A stretch of 64,000 bases of DNA, from NCBI GenBank assembly GCA_037043235.1, contig JAWRVZ010000003.1, positions 8,693,501 to 8,757,500 on the forward strand, read 5' to 3'. The position numbers and the translations under genes are program-made. The stretch is from Rhodeus uyekii (Eukaryota; Chordata; Actinopteri; Cypriniformes; Acheilognathidae). Below are positions 26,401-36,531 of this stretch, piece after piece (the first letter of the stretch is position 1; each line of letters opens with the position of its first letter). Below the pieces are notes generated by a model. That model was not told the origin of the DNA. It saw only the letters and a list, made by a program, of their open reading frames with translations, and searched no databases.

Positions 26401-29400
26401 TCATATGCGTAATTCGTCGGTGGAACGAACGAGGACCGTCAGTGATTGTAAGTGGATGTGCGTCGAAGGTTGTTTGTGCGTGATTTTGAGTTTTGAACGG
26501 TTCAAAAATTTTCCGACGCACAGATGTGAGTCGGTGTGCGTTATTCATGAGTCGGCATGTGTAGTTTATGCGTTGAGTATGCGTGACATGTGCAGGACAC
26601 GCGTCGGCCGTCAGTGCTTATGCGTCGGAACTGGTTCGAAAGCGCGCATGTCCAAAGCGGGCCTTCAATTGTTTAGTGCATATTCTCATGACATGCTGTG
26701 CTCTGGTGCTTATGTGGTTGATGCAGGTTTTGTTCCCACCAGTAACATCCAGCCAGCTCTTTTCCATGCAGTTATAATTAATAGAGATTTTTCAGGCTTC
26801 AAAGCATCATAAGGTCTCACAAAAGATGCTCAGTGCTGTCATTGTTAACTACAACTAAAATATTAAAATGTTATGTTGGTGGAGCTGCATTAGAGAAGAC
26901 AGTGTGGTTGCTATGTTGAAGAGACAATGTTTTTTCAATTTGTTAACTTAGAGTGGTTAAAAGTGATTTTAAACTGTTCCTGAACATTATAACCCCAATG
27001 TTTATCTGTGTGCTGCACATTTCACGGAGAACAGCTTCCAGAATCTAAGAGAGTATAATGCAGGCTAAGCACAAAAGCTTCTCCTGAAATGGAGCAGTTT
27101 CCAATTTTTCGGGAAAATCTAATAAGTATGTCTTATTGTTTCTAGTTGCGTTTTTTGTTAACAGTTCCAATTATAAGGTTTATGTTGTTGCTACAATGTA
27201 AACAAAGGACAAAGCTTTGCCTCAGCTCGCCTGCTAGCCGCTTTTAGTGTTGACATAGGGTTTTCTGTAGTTTTTGTAACTGTTCACCACCCCTTTGGAA
27301 AATTAACCGTGGTTTTGTGGTCAATTACTGTTTGTATTACCAAAGTTTTCCGACAAGTATCATGATTAAACGGTGTATAACCATGTATCTAAAATAAGAA
27401 AATTATAACGTATAAAAAAAATTACTTTAGTTGGCGCCGCAAATGGTAGCCTCGGTGTTTGAGCTCCTCAGTGATTGTTTTTGTTTTTGTTTGTTTGTTC
27501 ATGTTGTGTTGTAAATGTGCACTGGAAGCTCCAGCACTAAGACAAATTCCTTGTGTGTGCAAGCACGCTTGGCAATAAAGCTCTTTCTGATTCTGATTCT
27601 GATTCTGATTCTGAAAACCCATTCCAATCTAAAACGTTCTAAGAAATCTGTCCTTGCAAAGTCCCATTCTGTACGATCCTCTTGTTTGTTAACAGTATTA
27701 AGTCTGAATCAGGCTTGAATTGATTTAAAGTTACTTCCTTAATATTTACATCCGAGTCAGTGTTGCCAGATTGGACTAACGATTTCCAGCCCAACTACAG
27801 CAAAAAACCCACCCATTTACAAAAATACCCGCCCAAGACCAAAATTGTTGACGGGGGGGCGGGGGGGACCGGGACCTATACGCAATTGTTGACGGAGGGG
27901 GGGAGGGATTGTTTTAGTGGAATTTATATGCATTTGTAGGCTAGTTTTAATAGAATTTATATGCATTTATATATGAAATTTGGGCGGGTTTGACATCAAA
28001 AACAAGCCCAATATTTATCGACCAGCCCAATGCATTTTTTTCCGGTCGGACGTGACCAAAAGGAGCTGATCCGAGTACTAGCAGTTATGGTATAGCTTGC
28101 AGTTATGATAAGAGGCGCGATTTCCCGAACGTGCTGAGCGTTGCCAATCACAACACACTGGCCCAGCTAACCAATCACAGCACATTTCGTATTTCAGAAG
28201 GTGAGGCTTCATCGAAACAAGAAATGAACAGAGCCTTCAGGCCAGACTGGGGAGAGAGCTGCTATAGCAATATAAAATATCTGAAAAATAATGTTTTTTG
28301 AACAATCAAGCATGAAAGCATATTCTAGCACACCCCAAAAACCAACTCAAGACTTTCTAAAAGGGCATAATATGACCCATTTAAAACCTTTAGTTAGTAA
28401 GTGCAACCAGTACAATTCTTCAAACTTCAAACAAAAAAGTAAGTCGCATAGGTTTCGAACAACAAGTGTCAAGTTTTGGTGTTCTACGTCTTTAAGAAGC
28501 TTTTTATCTACAATCCACCATGCACTTGTCCTCAACACTAGTGGTAACAGTGGCACGGAAAAATTAGCGCATACTAATTTTGTCATCTCTCACACTCTTC
28601 CTTATTCCAAATTCATCCACGCAGATACAACTATGTTGCAAACTTGATGGCAGCCAAAAGGCGACTAAACAACAGTAATTATACATTTTCTTAATCATAC
28701 ACACAACAGTGCCATAATTAATGGTAAGATCTCATTAAGCCCAACAGGCTCAAAACTACTTGCCAAGAATCACCAAATAACACATACTAAGAGTCAGAGC
28801 TCTCTGATGATTTGTGTGTTAATTTCAATCTCAAGCGAACGGTGTGAGGAGCGTGATAATACTGATTATGCTAGTGAATAACCAAGCTGTCATTAGCTTA
28901 GTGCTGTACGCCCCATCGACTGGGAATCTGTCATGACAGCCATGTTGCAGTGAATCATGGTTTGAAGCTAATCATTCAAATAAGGGGACATAGATGAAGG
29001 ACTATGCCACTGGCACTGCTACCAAAACCTTTTAGTATATGAACAAATGTTAACATTTAAAAGCACTGAATATGTAAAAACAGAGTTTCTCAGATGTATC
29101 GCTCATTGAGCATATTGTGGCTTGCAGGAATTCAGGCAGTGCAGGGAGCCGCACGCAGCAGGACCAGGATGTCCATTTCAGGACTGGCCATTAGCGTCAC
29201 CTCACAGCGGAGGTAGACTTTTCCTTCTCGTTTGAAGATGAGCTGTATCTTTAATCACACAATTCTCACTGCAATAAATCTATGAAAATGCATTGATGCA
29301 ATAAAAATGTGTCTATAAATAGCGATACCCAGCCTAAGATGGTTTGCTGATCTTGACTAGTTTAAGCTGGTCAGTTCTACCTGACACATGCATTCCTGGG

Positions 29401-30805
29401 CAGTGATTGGAATGGAAAACTATTGCACTGATTACTGAATACTAAGCTGTATATACTGTATACTGCATGCTATTTTAAAAATAGCATGCATGACCATATG
29501 CATTATGACGATAAACACTTTAAACAGTAGCATGCTAAGCTGTTGTCACATTAAGTAAATAAAACTAATAATCTTAAATGAGTAAAAGACAAGAAAAACC
29601 ATGTCTGATATTTCATGTGAATAATGTTATACGAGTAGTGTCTCAAATTTAACGTTGAACTTTATTATACAGAAGCATTTGTGGTTTTCCATTTGCAAGA
29701 AATTACCTTTTTTTGTGTGTGTTTATGCATGTGTATATATATATATATATATACTATTACTATTGCCATTTCTGTTATAAGTATATTCAGTTTTATGTTA
29801 GTATGCTACAAATTCTGGCCGTTTTTTGGTTGATGAAGTACCATGTACTCGTAATGCACTATGCCTTGCTGTGTTTTGATAGAGAATAGTAAAGAAGTAT
29901 GGGAAATGGGACGCACTTAACCAAAATGTATCAGCCTAAATCTATATCTAGATAGAGCTACACTTTTATAGATATACAGTGCCTTTTGTTACTGATCTAG
30001 AATACTATTTTAAATCTAGATTCCTTTAAGCACATGCTTTAATCCACAAAACAACCGTCCGATCAGAAATAAATCATCACTTCTGCTTAAACAAGCATAT
30101 CCAGCCATATTTACCCACCTGTGTCTCATCTTGCACTGCGCGGTACTGCTCTTTCCAAACGACTATTTTGGACGCCTCGTCTTTCCGCAGCGCACGTTCC
30201 TTCTTCAGCTCTGGGCTCCAGAAGCTTTTGATGGAGCTCATGGAGGAGCTGAGCTTGCTCTCCTTCACCTCGATCTCCTTCCGAAGGAGCTCATTCTCCC
30301 TCAGCACCTCCTTGAGCTGGGCTTGGAGCTCCATGATGGTGTTGTCTCTTGCCTGACGAAGGGAGTGAGGAACGGTTGAAGCTGCATGGATCTCCCCTCC
30401 AAAGCCCATAGAGTCGGTCGACACTGCCGGCACCATGGCCATGTCAGGTGTGCTGCCTGTAACCGTTCCCCGGACCCCGTAGGGAATGCTGCCTCCAAAG
30501 CGTCCCGTCGCTACTCCGCTCTTAGGGAGGTCAGAGGAGGTGCCGATTGCGACCTCGTTGTCGCTCATGTACATTGGCCCTGACGTGGCGTAGGCAGCAT
30601 TGAGAGATTGAATGTTCTCCATGGACAAAGTCTTGCCTCCAGAGCCGCCCGGGCCTCCACCACTGCCCCCCATGCTGTTAGTGCGACGATGGCCCATGCG
30701 GGGTGACCGAGGCAGTCGTGGCGAGCGACCTGAGTTGCTCTGGTTGTTTCTACCCCCGCCGTGATTATTGTCCATTTTGCTTACCGAGCGTGAACTCCCG
30801 TACAT
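14423..30805 (-). CDS. erc1: ELKS/RAB6-interacting/CAST family member 1
   Basis: Sixteen coding exons: 30805-30119, 26008-25631, 24359-24285, 23385-23230, 23149-22982, 22902-22735, 22046-21909, 21721-21581, 20712-20572, 19719-19526, 18427-18340, 18208-18077, 17461-17301, 15687-15540, 15256-15155, 14449-14423. All join in frame to 967 residues, within the ERC1 range. ERC proteins are coiled-coil scaffolds binding RIM, liprin-alpha, bassoon and RAB6 at active zones and exocytic sites. The N-terminus MYGSSRSV, RSPRLPRSPRMGHRRTNS, KTLSMENIQSLNAAYATSGPMY and HSLRQARDNTIMELQ favour ERC1 over ERC2. Almost everything after residue 150 is heptad coiled coil. The final exon encodes DDEEGIWA and a stop, the family's RIM-PDZ-binding tail. 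One exon (18427-18340) reads KHKEPPGKGRNVNDGPQQ, shorter than the mammalian equivalent. The Rab6/FIP-type alternative C-terminus was not found. Confidence 0.95.
15017..15118. mobile_element. Short foldback MITE in erc1 3' region
   Basis: Left end AAAGGAACGGTTCACCC and right end GAACTGTCCCTTT are inverted copies, flanked by TTAA on each side. Larger relatives occur at 19932-20238 and 33682-34013 and a fragment at 32832. Because of where it landed, transcripts that fail to splice at 15155 read into it and stop at 15092. Confidence 0.6.
16614..16825. repeat. Intronic repeat with 'GGTTCTTT' arms
   Basis: Contains CATGAAACCTTTCC, AGGGTCTTTATAG, AAAGGTTCTTTGGGAAGCCC and AAACCTTTATTTTTAAGTG, the layout of a common fish non-autonomous DNA repeat. 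It is a degenerate copy inside the erc1 intron between 15688 and 17300. No coding content. Confidence 0.45.
19932..20238. mobile_element. Foldback MITE, near-complete copy
   Basis: Starts TTAAAGGGATCGTTTACC and ends GGGTTGAATCCTTTTAA, with internal landmarks AACTCACCCTCATC, GCAGAACACAAAAGAAG, TTCCCATTGACTTCCATG and their approximate complements. It is a palindromic non-autonomous element with TTAA at both edges. It sits in the erc1 intron 19720-20571. Confidence 0.7.
20940..20972. repeat. Perfect 14-bp inverted repeat, 5-base loop
   Basis: Left arm TTTATATCCGGTAA (20940-20953) and right arm TTACCGGATATAAA (20959-20972) are exact reverse complements around the spacer ATTAC. It lies in an erc1 intron. 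It could extrude a hairpin or be a transposon scar; it is not next to a coding end. Confidence 0.8.
23665..24107 (-). mobile_element. 5'-truncated L2/Rex-type LINE, C-terminal ORF2 end
   Basis: On the minus strand the open frame from 24082 to 23816 encodes the characteristic C-terminus of fish L2/Rex-clade reverse-transcriptase ORFs: LTYKALHGLAPQYMTELL, YTPRRNLRS, GDRAFSSFAPRLWNALP, then SSLKTYFFRLAYK and a stop. It is followed by a short 3' UTR with the typical GCGCTATATAAAATAAAATG and an ATT-rich tail ending near 23665. The upstream end stops abruptly at about 24107, so this is a dead 5'-truncated insertion inside the erc1 intron 23386-24284. Confidence 0.85.
24634..24853. mobile_element. 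hAT-type MITE, 220 bp, intact ends and TSD
   Basis: Terminal inverted repeats CAGTGGTCCCCAACC (left) and GGTTGGGGACCACTG (right) match perfectly. The flanks carry an identical 8-base duplication GTATATGG at 24626-24633 and 24854-24861, the signature of hAT superfamily insertion. The interior is GC-rich (ACCGGGCCGCGG, GCACCGGTCCGCGG) with a C-tract at about 24755-24770 and has no transposase, so it is non-autonomous. The perfect duplication suggests a fairly young insertion. Confidence 0.88.
26317..26663. mobile_element. Probable MITE between 17-bp direct repeats
   Basis: TTCAATTGGTTAGTGCA (26300-26316) and TTCAATTGTTTAGTGCA (26664-26680) are direct repeats with one mismatch. The enclosed segment begins near AAGGCCCAGTCACAC and ends CGGGCC followed by TT, giving 7-base inverted ends AAGGCCC/GGGCCTT. 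Inside is CpG-rich DNA with repeated ACGCA and TGCGTC words. A long open frame crosses the region but has no protein-like composition. Confidence 0.5.
26860..27110 (+). pseudogene. Broken THAP-domain transposase fragment
   Basis: From 26991 the plus strand reads NPNVYLCAAHFTENSFQNL then REYNAG, a stop, then AQKLLLK. The C-x-x-HF pattern with the downstream F/N-x-G is the zinc-binding core of THAP domains found in several DNA-transposon transposases. The in-frame TAA after NAG and loss of frame on both sides show that it is a remnant. It lies in the large second erc1 intron. Confidence 0.6.
27490..27615 (+). mobile_element. LINE 3' tail with (CTGATT)n
   Basis: Ends with AGACAAATTCCTTGTGTGTG, GGCAATAAAGCTCTTT and about five copies of the hexamer CTGATT (27587-27613). 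This is the typical 3' terminus of a fish non-LTR retrotransposon; the rest is truncated. Confidence 0.6.
27745..28380. repeat. Composite of degraded interspersed repeats
   Basis: The first half carries GTGTTGCCAGATTGGAC, repeated AATTTATATGCATTT words and G-rich GACGGGGGGG tracts. The second half has AACCAATCACAGCAC, a run ending GGGCATAATATGACCC, and related words common in cyprinid intergenic repeats. I cannot assign families. Confidence 0.4.
29464..29490. repeat. Perfect 13-bp-arm palindrome
   Basis: TGCATGCTATTTT and AAAATAGCATGCA are exact reverse complements around a single central A. It includes two GCATGC sites. It is intronic in erc1; function unknown. Confidence 0.75.
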
Positions 30806-32297
30806 TTTGGTTAATTCTGTAAAATTTACCCACAAAAACAAAATGTATGTGAAGAAATGTGCTAATAGGCAGGCCAAGTCATCTTCATCTCGTGTATAAG
30901 GAATGTGATCTGTCAAGCAAAGGCCGGTCTTCAGTACCTTTCTTTCAAATGGAGCAACTATGGTGGCCTGTAAAATGAAATAAAAAGGCAAAACCCTTAA
31001 AACACACATAATCATGGTATATCCTTATATTATATATCTTTACCACAAAACATATGTCAAATTGGGGCAAAAACAACCCAGGTATTTAAATTGTCAATTG
31101 TAATTGTATCTACAGGTTTGCATATTTTTTGTTCTATACTGGGATGGGTTTTAATGCCTACAAAGCACAAACTCAACATGACCTGTTATTTACCATGCAG
31201 ATATTTGTATTCTCTCAGATGCTAGTTTTGCAGTCAATTTTCATTAAAAACACAAATTATTAAAAATCTACTTGTATGGAAAGCCACTGAGAGCTGTATA
31301 ATCTATAGTTTTAGTGTTTAATGTGTTGTGACATCCTGTGCATTACTTACTTCTACTGATTTGCTTTATAGGTTTACTTATAGATTGAATTATAGCTATA
31401 ATTGCTCACGTTGATACTTTAAATATTCTAAATGGACAGCATGTTTACTTAAATGTACAAAAAATTAATTCCAAGCAGCAAATAAAGCTACAGTGGTTTA
31501 AACAAACAACAGATTAAAAAGCTATATGTTTAGTCAGTGATATTAAGCTTTTTTTCCCCCACACCACTCATTCGTTAACATTACCATTGTTCATATCATT
31601 ATCAATAAATATATATATATATATCTTAATAGAATCGTGGGTCGTGCTGTAGACTATTACTCTCATATAGAAAAATAATTCACGAGCTATGTAATAATGC
31701 ATTTACACAGCGAATGAGTGAATCGAAGGAAAGGTGGGGTTTTAACGTAGACTCACACTCCAAGGTTATCAAACATTTAATGTCAACAGCCATACCAACA
31801 TTATTATAGGATACCAAGCTAATGATTTATACTCTAAACACATATTCAATGTCCATCGCTGTCGATTCAATAATGTAGTTGTATTTAGGTGAAGGCTGCT
31901 CACAGCATTGACAAACCAACCAGAAGCGTCGGCATTTCCACACACCACGTCAATGAGACATGCAAATGCGCAAAATCACAGACTACAATTCTTATACAAT
32001 TTATGGATTTATTACGGATGTACTAAACCTAATGTTCCGTAAAATTCTGCCTTACAAACGCTCAGCCACAATCCTGAGCACCCTCCCTCAATGTCCTCCT
32101 TCTCCACCATTGCATGGCTTAACACATTTGCCTCCTCTTTTGTTAGTAATAGCTGTCCAGCAAATGCGACAGTAAATGAGAGGCGCTATTTGAATATCAA
32201 TATATGTAGATACTGATTAACCGTAACCATATACATGCATTCACTATTTTATTATAAAACCACAATAGGGTTTATTTCTTCCAAAAAATCAATTTAC

Positions 32298-32450
32298 CTT
32301 GTAGCCTATGGCTGGTCTGTTTCATCCGCTGTGTAACGACCGTCTGTCCAAGAGATGTGTGATAGAGAGGAAGCGGCCTATTTTTCTTTGTATTGCTTTA
32401 TGATTTTATTATTTGCAGACATACACCAGCATCTTCCCAGAGCTGGAGGA
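32298..32450 (-). other. erc1: Probable erc1 non-coding leader exon
   Basis: On the minus strand a donor CTACAAG/GTAAAT occurs at 32298/32297, just downstream of the GC-rich segment at 32440-32525. The acceptor TTTTACAG at 30817-30819 begins the exon carrying the erc1 ATG at 30805. Joining these gives a conventional untranslated first exon. The 5' end is not determined from sequence. Confidence 0.45.
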
Positions 32451-32525
32451 CTTCAGTGACGTAACGCCTACGCTGCGCGCTCACAACACTCGCCTCTGAA
32501 ATGCCAACGCCATGCTGCGAAGGTC
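32440..32525 (-). promoter_or_regulatory. erc1: Candidate erc1 promoter with CRE-like site
   Basis: A short CpG-containing island in AT-rich DNA, with TGACGTAA (CRE-like) at 32457-32464 and CTGCGCGCTC nearby. It lies immediately upstream of the inferred leader exon on the minus strand. No TATA box is seen. Confidence 0.4.
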
Positions 32526-32543
32526 ATTTTATTCAAAATAATT

Positions 32544-32581
<38 letters not shown>

Positions 32582-34229
32582 CAAATATTTGTGGTTTCTT
32601 TATTTCGTGATGTCGGCAAAATATCTACTCTTCTTTAAAAAAAAAATCTGGTTCTTGTATATGCCATGAAATGGCCTTAACGTGTATATAATGTTATCTT
32701 TATTTGCATATCTGAATTGTCATCCTGCCTCAAACCATGTAAATTTCTATGCTACACGTTATCACTTCTCAGTCAGTTTATAGATAGAGAGAACAGAGAT
32801 AATCACCAGTTGGTGTGCTTTGATCCCTTTTAAAGGGACAGTTCCCACAAAATGGACAAATCTGTCATCCTTTACTCTCACTCATATTGCACCAAACATG
32901 ATTTTTGTTTCTACCTTGCAATATGGTGCCAATGTACTATTGTACATTTAATTTTTGGTTTATTGAAGCTTTAGGTGAAATATTCAAAATAAATCTAAAA
33001 ATGTTTGCATATGGATTTTATGTTTTGTATCATATTTAATCCATCAGGCTTTATAGGACTCATATATGTATATAGTGAGAATATGGAGCTTAGACTCAAG
33101 AAGGAGGGCCAAACGGGGCAAAAGCAGGCAATTTGGTGCAGATGTTGTTTTTTATATGGCAAAAATGTAAGATGGCATTCTGATAGCTGCATGAAAGTCA
33201 ATTATAAAATAAAATGCATTAAAATATCAGTTGTCACTGTACACCAATAATGTCTTAAGGTGGTATTTAAAAGCAATTGTCAAGGTCTGTTGTTTCATAA
33301 TATGTTCATGATTTAAAAAAAAAAAATTTACAAAAAGAAAATAAAAGACGTATGGATAACAATCCGTCAGACGGCAGAAGGCATGTAGAAGATTGCGTAC
33401 AAAATATATTTCAGGGGATTTTTTATCATATTGATAATTTAGAGGCTTTAGAAATGTGTGTAAAATATGTGTCAAAAAAAGTTTCTTTAACTATAGACCT
33501 TTATTGACACCAACAAATATTACTATAATATATTAAATTATTAATTAATTAATATATGTTATATATTACGGATGATAATCTTTTGTTTCCAGTTTAATTT
33601 TAAAAAAATACTTTTGAAACTTTTCATTCAAATCTTTGAAGATTTGGTTTTTGGGTGTCCAAGTGAATCACACTGTCCTTCAAATAATAGTTCACCCAAA
33701 AATGAAAATTCTGTGATAATTTATTCACCTTCAAGTTGTTCCAAACCTGTATGAATGTCTTTCTTCCGCTAAACATAAAAGAAGATACTTTGAATCTTAT
33801 GGGTGACCAAAGATTTGATGGTTCCCATTGACTTCCACAGCATGGAAAATAAAAAAAAACACTATGGAAGTCAATGTGAACCATCAACTCTTTGGTTACT
33901 GGCATTCTTCAAAATATTTTATTTTGTGTTCAGCAGAAAGACATTCATACAGGTTTGGAATAACTTGAGAGTGAGCAAATGACCATTATTTTTAGGTGAA
34001 CTGTCTCTTTAAGAAGTTATCATGACATGTACACCGAGAATAAGAACAGTCTCAGTTTCTATTCATTATGACAAAGGATGCAATAAAAGTGAAAGGTAAC
34101 TGAGGATTGCATCAAATCAAACATTTCGTGTCCCAATGAATAAATGAAACCATGCATGTTTACAGAAATGTTGACAGAATTGTAATTTTGAGTGTACTGT
34201 TCCTTTAAAACGCAGTGTAATACATGCGC
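32526..34229. other. erc1-wnk1 intergenic interval
   Basis: The spacer between two divergently transcribed genes. It holds a TA dinucleotide run (about 32549-32577), a fragment of the foldback MITE at about 32832-32900 and a complete copy at 33682-34013. No coding sequence is supported. Confidence 0.6.
33682..34013. mobile_element. Foldback MITE, full-length copy
   Basis: Left end TAGTTCACCCAAAAATG and right end TTTAGGTGAACTGTCTCTTT are inverted. The interior contains TTCCCATTGACTTCCAC and, on the other side of a poly(A) centre, ATGGAAGTCAATGTGAACC, its complement. The whole element is one long imperfect palindrome, the same family as 19932-20238. Confidence 0.75.
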
Positions 34230-34990
34230 TTGATGCTTCAGCAGGCGGCGCTATTTTCTAACGGTAAGAGATGTCTCGATTATTCGGATAAAGGCAAGCA
34301 GGGGGAGTGGACAGAGTCCGGGTTATTGTTGATCACGAACCGGTTTGTTCATGTGGCGTGAATTTGTGCGATGGAGAAAATGTAGGAAACCGATGGCATG
34401 CAGATTGCGCAGCTTTGAACCCAGCGCGTGCAACTCCATTATATCTGTGTGAGATCTTCACCTGTCAACAATAGAGCCACAAAGCGCTCGCGAGCACTGC
34501 ACCCAAAGCCAAGTTTCTCTGTTGCAGTCTCAAGGGTCTTCGGTTATTGTTTTGCATCCTGTAGATGTAAATATTGCAACGTCAACTTGAACGCCATCGT
34601 TTGCACGCGCGACGTCATGCTGTGGATGAGTGTACAAGGAAGATGAAACGAGGTCAGTTGAAAGAGAATAACAAAGAGAAGCTGCTCTGCAGTCTCGCGA
34701 GCAACCATTAGCGGAAGCGGCACGCCGTTCTAGTGTTTGACATCCGAACTTCGCAGTGTTACTCGAGACGGTTTAGAGCAGAGCCACAGTAACCGACGCT
34801 TTGCCCTTTTGTCGCATTTTCCGGCAAAAACAAATCCGCTGAACGAGAGACATTTAGTTTCTCACTTGGTTTCCGCCGGTTGAACGCTATTTCAAACACC
34901 GAGCACGCGCGTTTGGGGAATTACCGGTTAAACCTGGAGTTGGCCGTTGGTCATTCACCGATAACTGAAGATGACGACGACGCTAAACAT
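34230..34990 (+). promoter_or_regulatory. wnk1: CpG-rich wnk1 promoter region
   Basis: A CpG-dense stretch in otherwise AT-rich DNA, with words such as GCGCTCGCGAGC, ACGCGCGACGTCATG (GACGTCA, CRE-like, at 34611-34617) and GAGCACGCGCGTT. It ends in the inferred wnk1 leader exon whose donor is at 34994/34995. No TATA box is evident. Transcription start not determinable. Confidence 0.5.
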
Positions 34991-36103
34991 TATGGTAAGT
35001 TTTTGTCTTAAATGTGGTGTCAAAACCTCCGTCAGTAAACTAAACGTGTTCGTGAATAATAGTTATTTGTTTTCTAGTAATTATCCTTGGGTTTAGCTCC
35101 TTTTTTGGTCGACACCACATATTGTAAGTACAAATAGACTCGCTTAAATAAGTTAATCTAGATTTTAAATAGTTTACTGTTTATTATGTCGTTCTAAACC
35201 TGACTTTATTTCTTCAATGGAGTACTAAAGAGAGTAATTAGGAAAACTTGCCGTTCGTTTCCCCCTTGATTGTGAATGGAGACGGGCTGTTTCAACCTTA
35301 CAAATGACGCAAGTCACCATAAAATGTTATAAAACTAGTCCATACGACTCTTAGGTTATCTCTCAATTCTTCTTGAGTCTTGTGATAACTACTAAAAACT
35401 GACATAAGGACATTTGGTTAAATGTGTTTTTTTGTGGATTGATATCTTAAGTCACCGTTCATTCCCAGTCGTTACTTGAGGAAAAACTGGCCAGTACATT
35501 TTCTTTAGTAGCCTGTTTTACTTTTTGCGTTATTAGAAAGGAAAACAAATACTATATTATAAAAAAAGTTATCACTATATTTTATATAATTTGAGACTGT
35601 GGACAGTTTGTTGTTCACACACGGTGAGGGAGAATCTAATTTACTAATCCCACAACATATGTTCGCTTGAAGACCGATAAAGATTGTTTACTGTCTTGAA
35701 GGATTTATTTCAAATGATTTAAATGTACAAAAGAAGCAGAGAATCAAGTTACATTTGTTGTTTACATTTTAAATAGGATATATATTAGATATTAGCTAGT
35801 TGGGAAATGTATTCACTAAAAGAGAATTTACCTTGAGGGTTAAATGTGAAAAATCAAAAGAATTACTTCCTCCTATTCTGGCATTATCTTGAAGTTTCAG
35901 AATGACTGGTCTATTTTTACATTTTATAAATGGTACATCCTTGCATTTTAGTAAGTGAGAGTTAACTCTTATTAACCTCCTTTGAACTGGTTAATATTTA
36001 CCTGGTTGTGGAAAGGCCATTGCCTTGTGTACAAGTTTGAGTGCAAGTTTGTTAACTCTGGCAAAACCACCTTGATTAAAATATGTTTTGTCTCTTTTAG
36101 TGA
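34971..36103 (+). other. wnk1: wnk1 leader splice and uORF
   Basis: A strong donor TATG/GTAAGT at 34994/34995 and acceptor TCTCTTTTAG at 36091-36100 define a leader intron ending upstream of the wnk1 ATG at 36532. Across that junction ATGACGACGACGCTAAACATTATG (34971-34994) is followed at once by TGA (36101-36103), an eight-codon upstream ORF. The splice is inferred from consensus only. Confidence 0.4.
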
Positions 36104-36531
36104 ATCGGACACAAGGGTTAAACTTCGTGCCCTGGTGCGACCTTGGGGTTGAAAGTGATCAGCACATTTATCAGTGGGGTGTAGCCCTGCCCCCTCAGGA
36201 GACCCCCTATGAGGATTGAATACACCCCACAGTTTTTCACAGGATGGATGAGCTGGATGTGAGGTCTCCTATTTATCATCAACGTCTTTTGAACTGTGCA
36301 TGGATCCTACGTTACTTTTATCACCAAGCACTTCCTGTGCTCCTCTCCAACACTTTAGTTTGCAAGAGCATTGACTTTATTTGAACTGCTGTTTTGAGAA
36401 GAGGGAGGTTTGGTGAGTTTTCACTTGGTTTGAAGCAACCTCTTCTCATTATATATTTATACTGCCTTTTTTCCCCATATATGGGTAGCATGTAAAGTTT
36501 AACTCGACCTTTCACTCCACTGGGTGGAGAA

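Larger units (their letters stand above)
26009..30118 (-). other. erc1: erc1 second intron, repeat-filled
   Basis: A 4.1 kb intron between the first two coding exons. It holds the probable MITE, the THAP remnant, the LINE tail and the composite repeat listed separately, a 13-bp-arm palindrome at 29464-29490 and a TA microsatellite at about 29737-29752. No additional exon is supported. Confidence 0.6.

Noticed and set aside
26264..26812. 182-residue open frame on the plus strand
   Set aside because: It crosses the CpG-rich MITE-like segment and its flanks and has no protein-like composition or family match.
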